IMG/VR virus record: IMGVR_UViG_3300047370_000299 | Span: 1-28,275 of that record | Length of the DNA: 28,275 nucleotides | Source: a virus | Direction: 5' to 3' (one strand) | Translations under genes and position numbers: made by a program | Part shown: piece by piece, positions 15,924 through 22,364 of the stretch | Layout: each line of letters opens with the position of its first letter | How positions within the stretch are numbered: the first letter of the stretch is position 1 | Notes under the pieces: model-generated | The model's input: the letters and a program-made list of their open reading frames with translations, nothing else | Databases searched by the model: none | What the model was told of the DNA's origin: nothing

Positions 15924-16558
15924 TGGAACCTATTTTAATATCACCTCATTTAGTTTATAAGGTCAACTGTCCTGTTGACTTAACTGCTATTGCTGAACGT
16001 AGTGCAAAACTATTAGACACTATTATTGATCCAGGCGAAGTAGAACAAGATGGTGGTATTACAAGTACAGGTCATCTTGATGCTCCACACTTATGGGAAG
16101 AAACAAGACTATTGAACGGTTGGTTAAAAGGACAAGCAAACAAAGTTTTAGAAGCATGGGACTTGAACTACAACACATTTGGTGTAACAAAGAGTTGGGT
16201 CAATAGTCACTTTGAAGGTGCATGGACTGACACACACGATCACGGAAATAGTCATCTTGTGTGTAGTGTGTACATACAGCAACCAGAGAATGGTGGCAAC
16301 TTAGAATTTGAAAATAAAGAAAGAACGTTGTTTGCAGGTTATCCACGTTTCGCTCAAAATCAATCAAAACTTCATAACTACTTTACAGAGGTTGAAGTCG
16401 AACAGGGCGATGTAGTGTTCTTTCCTGGTTGGTTGAGTCATAGGAGTCAACCTAACAAATCTACACAACGTAGAATTGTAATGGGTATGAATTGGCACTG
16501 TGAGTTAGAACGCCCACACCAAACAGACAACGACCATATAACGAGGCAAGATGTTTAG
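15923..16558 (+). CDS. 2OG-Fe(II) oxygenase (2OG-FeII_Oxy_5-like)
   Basis: This 211-residue protein has the metal motif THDHGNSHLVCSVYIQ (H105 and H107 region) and a GGNLEFEN turn. The distal loop VVFFPGWLSHRSQPN has H173, and TQRRIVMGMNW supplies the arginine that binds 2-oxoglutarate. It is an intact relative of the degenerate protein at 6621-7214, which has lost these residues. It overlaps the methyltransferase by 1 nt and the next gene by 8 nt. The substrate is unknown; in marine phages such enzymes are often thought to modify virion or host proteins. Confidence 0.85.
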   Translation: MEPILISPHLVYKVNCPVDLTAIAERSAKLLDTIIDPGEVEQDGGITSTGHLDAPHLWEETRLLNGWLKGQANKVLEAWDLNYNTFGVTKSWVNSHFEGAWTDTHDHGNSHLVCSVYIQQPENGGNLEFENKERTLFAGYPRFAQNQSKLHNYFTEVEVEQGDVVFFPGWLSHRSQPNKSTQRRIVMGMNWHCELERPHQTDNDHITRQDV

Positions 16559-17264
16559 TATTTTTAATAAGCCAAGCACAATAACATTAGATTGTTTTAC
16601 TGATCAGCGTGTTATCTATGATGCGTATGAGCCTGAACTTGCCAAGGACACAATGCCTGAATGGTGGAAGAAGATGGCATCAACACGTAAGTTTGATAGC
16701 ATGACATATCAAGGCTTAGACAATGCTACACTAAAACGTTGTCCACACGTAAACGAATTATTAACAACAGGCGTTATGTTTCCTGCCTGGATGCAATTAA
16801 AAATTAAAACATTTGATCAACCTGATCAAGCAATGATACAAACGTATCCAGAAGGCAGTCCTGTTATACCACATGACCCACAAGACTATGCACACCACAA
16901 GCCAAACATGTTTCATGGCAAGGTAATGAGTCCGTGGCAGATAAGAGATACAAGCGGAACCAAATGGTTATGGACAAGTCCGCAATGGCATATGACTAAT
17001 CCAATAGAGTATTGGACAGTTCCTGCTATATCAGAGTTCAAGTATCAACATGCAACTATTGTTAACTTGATGGTACCATTCAACAGTGAACTAACTATTG
17101 AGCCAGGTGATCCGTGGCTACACTTGGTACCACTAACAGAAAAACGGATCGAATTAAAAACACATTTGGTTTCATCAGAGGAACTAAACAAGATGAACAG
17201 TCTTATGATGGGCGTAGGAAGTTATGCACGTTTTATAAACCGAATGAAAAAGAAAGGAAAGTAA
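16551..17264 (+). CDS. Phage protein of unknown function
   Basis: This 237-residue protein is rich in tryptophan and proline. It has MPEWWKKM near residue 36, a WMQLKIKTF strand, PWQIRDTSGTKWLWTSPQWHM, then VNLMVPFNSELTIEPGDPWLHLVPLTEKRIELK. The late PGDPWLHLVPL strand looks like the closing part of a beta-sandwich or cupin barrel, but no metal-binding set is evident. The C-terminus is basic (RMKKKGK). It overlaps the oxygenase upstream by 8 nt, and its stop overlaps the next small gene as TAATG. Placement suggests a partner of the oxygenase. Confidence 0.65.
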   Translation: MFSIFNKPSTITLDCFTDQRVIYDAYEPELAKDTMPEWWKKMASTRKFDSMTYQGLDNATLKRCPHVNELLTTGVMFPAWMQLKIKTFDQPDQAMIQTYPEGSPVIPHDPQDYAHHKPNMFHGKVMSPWQIRDTSGTKWLWTSPQWHMTNPIEYWTVPAISEFKYQHATIVNLMVPFNSELTIEPGDPWLHLVPLTEKRIELKTHLVSSEELNKMNSLMMGVGSYARFINRMKKKGK

Positions 17265-17371
17265 TGCGATTATTAATTTTTATTTTAGTATTATTTGCGG
17301 CAGTGGCAGTTTACACAGACACAGGAGTAGACTTTGAGGATACAAAAACTATAGAGGAGTTAGGTAAGTGA
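17264..17371 (+). CDS. Small single-pass membrane protein (35 aa)
   Basis: This 35-residue protein starts MRLLIFILVLFAAVAVY, a single hydrophobic helix after one arginine. An acidic tail rich in D and E follows. AAAGGAAAG directly before the ATG is a strong ribosome binding site, and the ATG shares a base with the preceding stop. The orientation is likely N-in with an external acidic tail, or a cleaved leader. Many phages carry such small inner-membrane proteins; the role is unknown. Confidence 0.6.
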   Translation: MRLLIFILVLFAAVAVYTDTGVDFEDTKTIEELGK

Positions 17372-17553
17372 GTCCAAGCAACGAAGAAAAACTAATGAGA
17401 GATATAGAATTGTTAAATGTAAAGGTTGACAAATTACAATTAACACTTGAAGCATTAGACAACAAACTAACTAAACATATAGGCTTCATTGATAAAACGT
17501 ATGAAGGTTTACGTAATCCAATTGATGCCGCGAAAAGGTTTTTGAAAAGATGA
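17368..17553 (+). CDS. Small coiled-coil protein (61 aa)
   Basis: This 61-residue protein has a GTG start in a GTGA overlap with the membrane peptide and AGGAG about 10 nt upstream. Residues 5-40 have heptad-like spacing of leucines and charged residues (LLNVKVDKLQLTLEALDNKL), so a coiled coil is likely. It ends with a basic AAKRFLKR tail. It overlaps the oxygenase at 17550 by 4 nt. Translation coupled with the membrane protein suggests that the two act together. Confidence 0.6.
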   Translation: MSPSNEEKLMRDIELLNVKVDKLQLTLEALDNKLTKHIGFIDKTYEGLRNPIDAAKRFLKR

Positions 17554-18128
17554 TAGTAAGCAAAGATAACATTTTTAATATTGAAAATCCGTTTCCAAGT
17601 TGGCTTGTACAATACATTGAGGATCAAACTAAAGATGTTAATTGGCAGTTTGTAAGTGTACCAGAAGAACACGAAGAAGGAGACAAATACAAGACTCCTG
17701 CACTATTCACTGATGTTATGTTTTGTACACAAAGTAATATACTTGATGACCACAAAGAACTTACAAAGTTATTGCACACTGCACTGACACGTGATATTAT
17801 TCCTAACACAATACCAGATGCACAGATCAATACAGTAACACGTACAAGACTAAATGGTACTGTACAAAATGTTTACTATGGTCCGCACACTGATGTAAGC
17901 AACAACGAGCCTGGACTATGGACGTTTGTTTACTATGTTAATGATGCAGACGGTGATACAATATTTTTTGAAGAAGATGGTAAGACCGAATTAACAAGAA
18001 CAAAATATAAAAGAGGAAATGGTGTACTGTTTCCTGCACACTATTGGCACACGATGGACTTGACTACTGTTCCGTTTCGTGTTACAATAGGTATGACATA
18101 TTCAATAGAGACAAAACTAAATGGCTGA
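17550..18128 (+). CDS. 2OG-Fe(II) oxygenase
   Basis: This 192-residue protein has H113 and D115 in YYGPHTDVSN, followed by the WTFVYYVND strand and DTIFFEEDG. The distal histidine H167 is in LFPAHYWHTM, and R177 in PFRVTIGMTY should bind 2-oxoglutarate. All catalytic positions are present. Length and order fit the phage prolyl-hydroxylase-like group. It starts by ATGA overlap with the coiled-coil gene. Its 3' end contains the early promoter for the clamp-loader-like gene (18060-18088) and overlaps that gene's start by 8 nt. Confidence 0.85.
   Translation: MIVSKDNIFNIENPFPSWLVQYIEDQTKDVNWQFVSVPEEHEEGDKYKTPALFTDVMFCTQSNILDDHKELTKLLHTALTRDIIPNTIPDAQINTVTRTRLNGTVQNVYYGPHTDVSNNEPGLWTFVYYVNDADGDTIFFEEDGKTELTRTKYKRGNGVLFPAHYWHTMDLTTVPFRVTIGMTYSIETKLNG
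18060..18088 (+). promoter_or_regulatory. Sigma70-type early promoter for the gp62-like gene
   Basis: TTGACT (18060-18065), 17 nt, TACAAT (18083-18088). It lies inside the end of the oxygenase gene. The -35 hexamer and spacer length are identical to the four other early promoters here. Transcription should start near 18095, leaving a leader of about 26 nt before the ATG at 18121. The -10 has one mismatch to TATAAT. Confidence 0.55.
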
Positions 18129-18567
18129 TAAATTACCTTTAAAAGATATACTTGGTGCAATCGATATGAATGCAAAGGAAGTATGGGACGAACTTACTGA
18201 TGAACAACGTAAGGCCGTTAGTTTCTTTTTGCTTAATAGATATTGCAGTGTAGTCAAAGGTAAACGTGAAGCACAAGAACTTGCAGTGTTTAAGACTAAT
18301 GAATATTATAACAAGAATTATTTTACAGTTGCTAAACATCAAAAACTATTATGGCAACTGCTATGCATGACATCTAATGAAAACAAGTCTATTCAATATC
18401 ATGAATGGATTGGTTACAAAAAGAAAAAAGGTGCAACAAACAAAACAGGCAAAGAACTTGAAAAGATATTTCCTAACATGAAAGCAGATGAAATACAGAT
18501 GTTAGTTAATATGAATAAGAAAAAAGATATAGAAAAATTTATAGAGGAATTCAATGGCCATAATTAA
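18121..18567 (+). CDS. 62: Probable clamp-loader small subunit (gp62-like)
   Basis: This 148-residue helical protein resembles gp62 of marine T4-like phages. It has a short N-terminal KDILGAID helix, the block FFLLNRYCSVVKGKREAQEL, the NEYYNKNYFTVAKHQKLLWQL segment, a YHEWIGYKKKK strand-turn, and a closing helix pair ending KDIEKFIEEF. gp62 joins four gp44 ATPases to load the gp45 clamp. T4 gp62 is longer (187 residues). The match is by layout, not by a catalytic motif, because gp62 has none. An early promoter directly upstream supports a replication role. The gp44 and gp45 genes are not in this window. Confidence 0.6.
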   Translation: MADKLPLKDILGAIDMNAKEVWDELTDEQRKAVSFFLLNRYCSVVKGKREAQELAVFKTNEYYNKNYFTVAKHQKLLWQLLCMTSNENKSIQYHEWIGYKKKKGATNKTGKELEKIFPNMKADEIQMLVNMNKKKDIEKFIEEFNGHN

Positions 18568-19369
18568 AAAGAACGGAAGACTGTTTACATTTGGTTGTAG
18601 CCTAACAAGATATCATTGGCCAACATGGGCAGACATCTTAGGACAAAGTTATCAAGAATTTTACAACTGGGGTAACAGAGGCGCTGGTAATAGACAGATT
18701 ATGGAACGCTTCAGTGAAGCATGTTTACGTCATGACTTTACTACTGAGGACACAGTTATTATACAATGGACTGACTATCACAGGTTTGATCATCACAAGT
18801 GGGATCCAGACTTGCCAGAGAGTTGGTATCCAGGTGGCAACATATTTGTAGACAATGCCGCTGATTCTGTTAAAGGCTTTGTAATGAATAAGTTATGGAG
18901 TGAACGTTCGTATATGATGCATACATTTAACTCTATACACGCCGCAATAGGTATTGCAAGAACAAGTTGTAAGGCAAGAATCATAATGATCTTTGGTACA
19001 GACATGAGAGAAGAAATAGTACAAGATCCGCAATGGGCACCGTACAAAAAGATCTTACAAAACAATTACTGGATTGAAAAGGATATGTACAACTGGATGG
19101 TGCAGATGCATGATAACCGTTTATCGTTCAAAGGTGCAAAGTTAGGTAACTTAGATGAAGAACCTACATTAGATTATCACCCAACGCCTATGATGTATTA
19201 TGAATATTTGCAAAAACGTATATCACCAATGTTAGGTGTAGGTATTGATAAAGCGTTTGCACAAAAATATCAAAAAGTATTAGAGGAAGTAAATGACTAC
19301 AAAGATATCGGAAAAGCAATTCTTGAAGCAGGTTACGATACAAATAAAAGATACGCAAGGGGTTACTAA
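18554..19369 (+). CDS. SGNH/GDSL-type hydrolase-like protein
   Basis: This 271-residue protein has SGNH-family blocks: FTFGCSLTRY, with candidate nucleophile S16; NWGNRGAGNRQI, with the GxGN of blocks II and III at about 43-46; an internal VIIQWTDYHRF strand; and the terminal DYHPTPMMYYEYL, with D207 and H209 completing the triad. Such enzymes are esterases or acetyl-hydrolases, often on glycans. No signal peptide is seen, so it acts inside the cell or in the particle. It overlaps the gp62-like gene by 14 nt. The next gene starts 1 nt after its stop. Confidence 0.7.
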   Translation: MAIIKKNGRLFTFGCSLTRYHWPTWADILGQSYQEFYNWGNRGAGNRQIMERFSEACLRHDFTTEDTVIIQWTDYHRFDHHKWDPDLPESWYPGGNIFVDNAADSVKGFVMNKLWSERSYMMHTFNSIHAAIGIARTSCKARIIMIFGTDMREEIVQDPQWAPYKKILQNNYWIEKDMYNWMVQMHDNRLSFKGAKLGNLDEEPTLDYHPTPMMYYEYLQKRISPMLGVGIDKAFAQKYQKVLEEVNDYKDIGKAILEAGYDTNKRYARGY

Positions 19370-19370
19370 C

Positions 19371-20054
19371 GTGTCTGACAAAAAATTTGTATGTCCATAC
19401 TGCGGTACATCATACTCAAGAGAAAAGACTCTTGCAGTTCATATGTGCGAAAAGAAAAGACGTGCATTGCAAAAGAATGAAAAGCATGTACAGTTAGGTT
19501 ATTATGCTTTTACAAGATTCTATGTACTGTGTCAAAACATTAAGAAAGAAAAGACATATCAAGACTTCTGTGACAGTCAATACTATAATGCATTTGTAAA
19601 GTTTGGATCTTTTGTAAACAACGTCCGACCACTGTATCCAGAAAAGTATATTGACTATGTAGTAACAAGTGGAGTTAAACTTGATCACTGGTGTAGAGAT
19701 GAACTGTATGAAAAGTATGCAATTGATATCCTAAAGAAGGAAGGGGTTGAAACAGCAGTAGAACGTTCAATCAAAACTATGATGGAATGGGCAGATGAAC
19801 AAGAAGCACCATGGAATGATTATTTTAGATACGCAAGTCTTAACAGAGTAACACAACATTTACGTGATGGTAAGATTAGTGCATGGCTTGTATTAAATTG
19901 TGCAAGTGGCAAAGAGATGCTATCCAAATTCAACGATGAACAACTTGGGATTGTATATGCAGTAATGGATCCACAACATTGGGCAATACGATTCAAACGC
20001 AGTCCTGTTGATGTAGAATTGGTAAAAGAGATTGCCCAAAAGGCTAACTTGTGA
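19371..20054 (+). CDS. Zinc-finger protein of unknown function
   Basis: I chose the GTG at 19371, 1 nt after the upstream stop and 9 nt after AAGGGG (19356-19361), giving 227 residues. A longer in-frame start at 19293 would overlap the previous gene by 77 nt and lacks this support. The N-terminus has a single finger C8, C11, H24, C26 in FVCPYCGTSYSREKTLAVHMC. The rest is helical and has WCRDELYEKYAIDILKKE and a C-terminal VDVELVKEIAQKA. A nucleic-acid-binding or adaptor role is plausible. An early promoter follows directly after its stop. Confidence 0.65.
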   Translation: MSDKKFVCPYCGTSYSREKTLAVHMCEKKRRALQKNEKHVQLGYYAFTRFYVLCQNIKKEKTYQDFCDSQYYNAFVKFGSFVNNVRPLYPEKYIDYVVTSGVKLDHWCRDELYEKYAIDILKKEGVETAVERSIKTMMEWADEQEAPWNDYFRYASLNRVTQHLRDGKISAWLVLNCASGKEMLSKFNDEQLGIVYAVMDPQHWAIRFKRSPVDVELVKEIAQKANL

Positions 20055-20083
20055 TTGACTTTAACCAATTAAACGTGTATAAT
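20055..20083 (+). promoter_or_regulatory. Sigma70-type early promoter with leaderless start
   Basis: TTGACT (20055-20060), 17 nt, TATAAT (20078-20083), beginning on the base after the previous stop codon. The expected start is 20090 or 20091, and the ATG is at 20091, so the mRNA should be leaderless or have one extra base. No ribosome binding site is available. It drives a chain of small genes and the mini-DnaE. Confidence 0.8.
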
Positions 20084-20090
20084 ATTAACT

Positions 20091-20432
20091 ATGAATAACA
20101 ACAATTATCAAGTAATCAGTAACCATATGGGACCTGATGGAGAAAGTATAGATAGACTTTACGGCAGTCCTGCAAGTGGAGGATCAATGAGATTGATCAA
20201 CAGAGATTACACACAGTATAAAGGTGGTATTCATAAACGTGCAATCACTTTAAAAGACATTGACAAGACAAAGTTTAGAAGTCATGTGTATGTTACAGAT
20301 GATGATAGATGGTTCAATAGAAGTGGTATGCCGATAAACAAACCAACTAACTTGGTGGGACAAAATGAAGACAAAAAAGAAAAAGAAGTCGAAAAAGAAA
20401 TCGACCGTAGTATTGTCGAAGCGGGTGAATAA
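20091..20432 (+). CDS. Small hydrophilic protein of unknown function
   Basis: This 113-residue protein is polar and glycine/asparagine-rich at the start (NNNNYQVISNHMGPDG), with a central YKGGIHKRAITLKDID and VYVTDDDRWFNRSG. It ends in a long charged run of K and E. No domain is recognised. It is the first gene after a consensus early promoter, and its ATG lies at the expected transcription start. Its lysine-coding 3' end is also read in another frame by the next gene, which overlaps it by 68 nt. Confidence 0.6.
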   Translation: MNNNNYQVISNHMGPDGESIDRLYGSPASGGSMRLINRDYTQYKGGIHKRAITLKDIDKTKFRSHVYVTDDDRWFNRSGMPINKPTNLVGQNEDKKEKEVEKEIDRSIVEAGE

Positions 20433-20502
20433 AAGAGAAATAGAAGGATACTACATACCCGGAGATGGTACAATACAAACATTGTACAAACCAAAATGGT
20501 AA
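20365..20502 (+). CDS. Tiny lysine-rich protein (45 aa)
   Basis: The protein begins MKTKKKKKSKKKSTVVLSKR, continues through VNKREIEGYYIP, and ends TLYKPKW. It overlaps the upstream gene by 68 nt in another frame and the downstream membrane peptide by 7 nt. The ribosome binding site is weak (GGTGGG). The strongly basic N-terminus fits nucleic-acid or acidic-protein binding. The position in a tightly packed chain supports it, but a chance ORF in A-rich DNA is possible. Confidence 0.45.
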   Translation: MKTKKKKKSKKKSTVVLSKRVNKREIEGYYIPGDGTIQTLYKPKW

Positions 20503-20588
20503 TACTGTACGGAATATTATTTCTATGTGCGTGTTACGTAATACCCGTATTCATGCTATGGTGCATGGACAAAGAAGAGCCAAAATAA
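20496..20588 (+). CDS. Tiny membrane peptide (30 aa)
   Basis: The 30-residue product MVILYGILFLCACYVIPVFM is followed by LWCMDKEEPK: one hydrophobic helix with three cysteines and a short charged tail. Its start overlaps the stop region of the lysine-rich ORF. The mini-DnaE ATG follows its stop by 1 nt, so all three could be read by coupled translation. There is no clear ribosome binding site. Similar one-helix peptides occur at 17264 in this window. Confidence 0.4.
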   Translation: MVILYGILFLCACYVIPVFMLWCMDKEEPK

Positions 20589-20589
20589 A

Positions 20590-21150
20590 ATGCCTGATAT
20601 AGATATAGACTTTGCTGATAGAGATGTAGTGCTTGGTAAGATCAAGCATCGTGTCGCTAAACTTAACACAGGCAAGAAACACAACACTGGTGTATACACA
20701 ACTGAGATTCCACACAATCCTGTGGACAACTTATCTACGATCGAACATAAGACAGCAGAAGATAGAGGTTACTTTAAATTAGACTTTCTAAATGTTTCGA
20801 TATATAAAGATGTAAAAGATGAACAGCATCTTTTAGAACTCATGAAAAAGGAACCATTATGGGATTTACTCACCGCTCCAGAATTCAGCAACAAATTGTT
20901 TCACGTAGGAGAACACAGTTCTCTTCTAAAGAAGTTGAAGCCAACAAGCATACAACAGTTGGCGGCAACGTTAGCAATAATAAGACCAGCCAAGCGACAT
21001 CTACAGGACAAGCCTTGGAAAGAGATACTACAAGAAGTATGGGTAAAACCTGAAGACGGTTCCTATTACTTTAAGAAGGCACATGCGATGGCTTATGCAC
21101 AAGCAATCGTAGTCCACATGAATCTGCTCTGCGAACAGATCCAACAATAA
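20590..21150 (+). CDS. Miniature DnaE-like (C-family DNA polymerase) protein
   Basis: This 186-residue protein reads like a condensed DNA polymerase III alpha subunit. PDIDIDF at residues 2-8 equals the palm motif that carries two catalytic aspartates in DnaE. HNTGVYTTEI (31-40) sits where DnaE has the HAAGVVI strand. YFKLDFLNV (61-69) equals the KxDFLG motif with the third aspartate. IQQLAATLAIIRPAK (121-135) equals the LIA/RPGP finger motif. FKKAHAMAYA (161-170) equals FNKSHSAAYA. The PHP, thumb, beta-clamp-binding and OB domains of the usual roughly 1100-residue protein are absent. It starts 1 nt after the previous stop and belongs to an early-promoter transcript. Polymerase activity is doubtful; a regulatory or accessory replication role is possible. 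Confidence 0.75.
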   Translation: MPDIDIDFADRDVVLGKIKHRVAKLNTGKKHNTGVYTTEIPHNPVDNLSTIEHKTAEDRGYFKLDFLNVSIYKDVKDEQHLLELMKKEPLWDLLTAPEFSNKLFHVGEHSSLLKKLKPTSIQQLAATLAIIRPAKRHLQDKPWKEILQEVWVKPEDGSYYFKKAHAMAYAQAIVVHMNLLCEQIQQ

Positions 21151-21522
21151 TTATTTAGGCTTTTTTACTAATTGTACTGAACGTCTTTTCACTCTTTTGA
21201 GTGTAAGGTTCTTTAAGTTCACTGTAGGTCCGTGAACAATTTTTACGTCTTTGCTGTTCATGTTAACTAAACAGTATCTAAACTTGTCCATCTCTTTGCG
21301 TAAAAAGATGTTGATAGGTATCATGCGGTTGCTTTCCCACCACCATGTTTCACCCATCTCTAAGAACAAGTCTCTGTGCCTATCTGTTTGTAACTCTGAG
21401 TAAACGTACATGCTTGTAATAAAATTATCCTGATTACAGACTATACCAACGTACTCATTGCCACCATAGGTAACAACACTTAAAAACGGAAATTTATCTT
21501 CTATATCTTTTCTTAACATCAT
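21151..21522 (-). CDS. Unknown minus-strand phage protein
   Basis: This 123-residue protein begins MMLRKDIEDKFPFLSVVTYG. The strand-rich centre contains EYVGIVCNQDNFITSMYVY and GETWWWESNRMIPINIFL. The C-terminal tail is very basic (TLKRVKRRSVQLVKKPK). I do not recognise a family. Its stop directly abuts the stop of the convergent mini-DnaE gene with no gap. It is divergent from the structural gene at 21541, with only 18 nt between starts, so a promoter for it must lie within that gene or overlap the late box. I see no convincing minus-strand promoter. Confidence 0.6.
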   Translation of the reverse strand: MMLRKDIEDKFPFLSVVTYGGNEYVGIVCNQDNFITSMYVYSELQTDRHRDLFLEMGETWWWESNRMIPINIFLRKEMDKFRYCLVNMNSKDVKIVHGPTVNLKNLTLKRVKRRSVQLVKKPK

Positions 21523-21527
21523 TCTCT

Positions 21528-21535
21528 AATAAATA
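21528..21535 (+). promoter_or_regulatory. Late-promoter-like box AATAAATA with leaderless geometry
   Basis: The box lies in the 18-nt divergent gap and is followed by GTATT and the ATG at 21541. In T4 numbering the A of the ATG is +1. There is no Shine-Dalgarno sequence. The downstream product looks like a virion protein, which fits a late promoter. Confidence 0.6.
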
Positions 21536-21540
21536 GTATT

Positions 21541-22329
21541 ATGCAACTTATACCCAGATATTTAGTCAATGCCAAAACCAATCTCGTAGCAAATGTGACT
21601 ACGGGCACAACAACGGAGTTAAGACAAGTGTACCAGAAAAACTTAAAAATTTTTAAAGGTATCGACAACAAGTTGACCTTTGAAATAAAAAATAATGACA
21701 GTAAGCCTATAAGCATACTTAATACTTATACGCCACACTTTACAGCGTTCGATCATGCTAAAACACAAGTGCTTACTAAAACAGGAACAATAAAAGAAAC
21801 ATCAACGCCTAACTATAAAGGTCAGTTTGAAGTTAATATTACTGCAAACGACTTACTAAACTTAGACGATCAGTTACTAACTTATACAATTTACTTGACT
21901 AAGGATAGTGACAACAGTGAAGTAATCACTTATGCTAACAGCCACTTTGAGATGATTGGTACCATCGAGTTGCACGGCGAAGCATTCCCTGGTCCGAAAG
22001 AAGCATACTCCGTTACGTCTTTCACAGAAGTTCAAAACTCTGACCCAGTTGAATACAACAGTGAATCAGTACCTGGTGAAGCGGCACTGAACGGCAATGA
22101 TGCTTTGCACACTGCGGCGATATACTCAACTGACTTTACAGGTACAGTAACTATCCAAGGTAGTTTGGAAAATCAAAATCCAAGTAATTGGGTAGACATT
22201 ACATCTGTAAGTTTAACTAATCCAACTGAACCTACTCCAGTTAATTTTAATGGTGTGTTTTCATATTTGAGAACCAAATATACAACAACAAATTCTGGAA
22301 CAATTGATAAAGTATTAGTCCGAAATTAG
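21541..22329 (+). CDS. Putative virion structural protein
   Basis: This 262-residue beta-rich protein has low cysteine content and many threonine/asparagine turns. The N-terminal half has KLTFEIKNNDSKPISILN and LLTYTIYLTKDSD, as in beta-sandwich tail or fiber domains. The C-terminal half has AIYSTDFTGTVTIQGSL, NWVDITSVSL and a final FNGVFSYLRTKY with GTIDKVLVRN. That Ngvf-xxxR-(x)n-GtvDKVLVRN end is familiar from structural proteins of marine T4-like phages. Neck, tail or fiber position cannot be told. Late-box expression and predicted leaderless start support a virion role. It sits alone among replication genes. Confidence 0.6.
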   Translation: MQLIPRYLVNAKTNLVANVTTGTTTELRQVYQKNLKIFKGIDNKLTFEIKNNDSKPISILNTYTPHFTAFDHAKTQVLTKTGTIKETSTPNYKGQFEVNITANDLLNLDDQLLTYTIYLTKDSDNSEVITYANSHFEMIGTIELHGEAFPGPKEAYSVTSFTEVQNSDPVEYNSESVPGEAALNGNDALHTAAIYSTDFTGTVTIQGSLENQNPSNWVDITSVSLTNPTEPTPVNFNGVFSYLRTKYTTTNSGTIDKVLVRN

Positions 22330-22358
22330 TTGACTTTTCGCTCATAATATACTATAAT
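22330..22358 (+). promoter_or_regulatory. Sigma70-type early promoter for gp61 with leaderless start
   Basis: TTGACT (22330-22335), 17 nt, TATAAT (22353-22358). The -35 begins right after the stop of the structural gene. The +1 falls on 22365, the A of the gp61 ATG. The -10 sits in an imperfect palindrome, CATAAT (22343-22348), ACTA/TAGT around TAA, and ATTATG (22362-22367), which could be an operator overlapping promoter and start codon. Confidence 0.8.
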
Positions 22359-22364
22359 AGTATT

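Noticed and set aside
19293-19370. Longer start for the zinc-finger gene
   Set aside because: It would overlap the SGNH gene by 77 nt, while the GTG at 19371 has AAGGGG and a 1-nt gap to the previous stop.
21541-21569. Minus-strand TTGACT at 21564-21569 as promoter for the gene at 21522
   Set aside because: No acceptable -10 lies at 16-18 nt; the nearest candidate (CATAAT) is at 20 nt.
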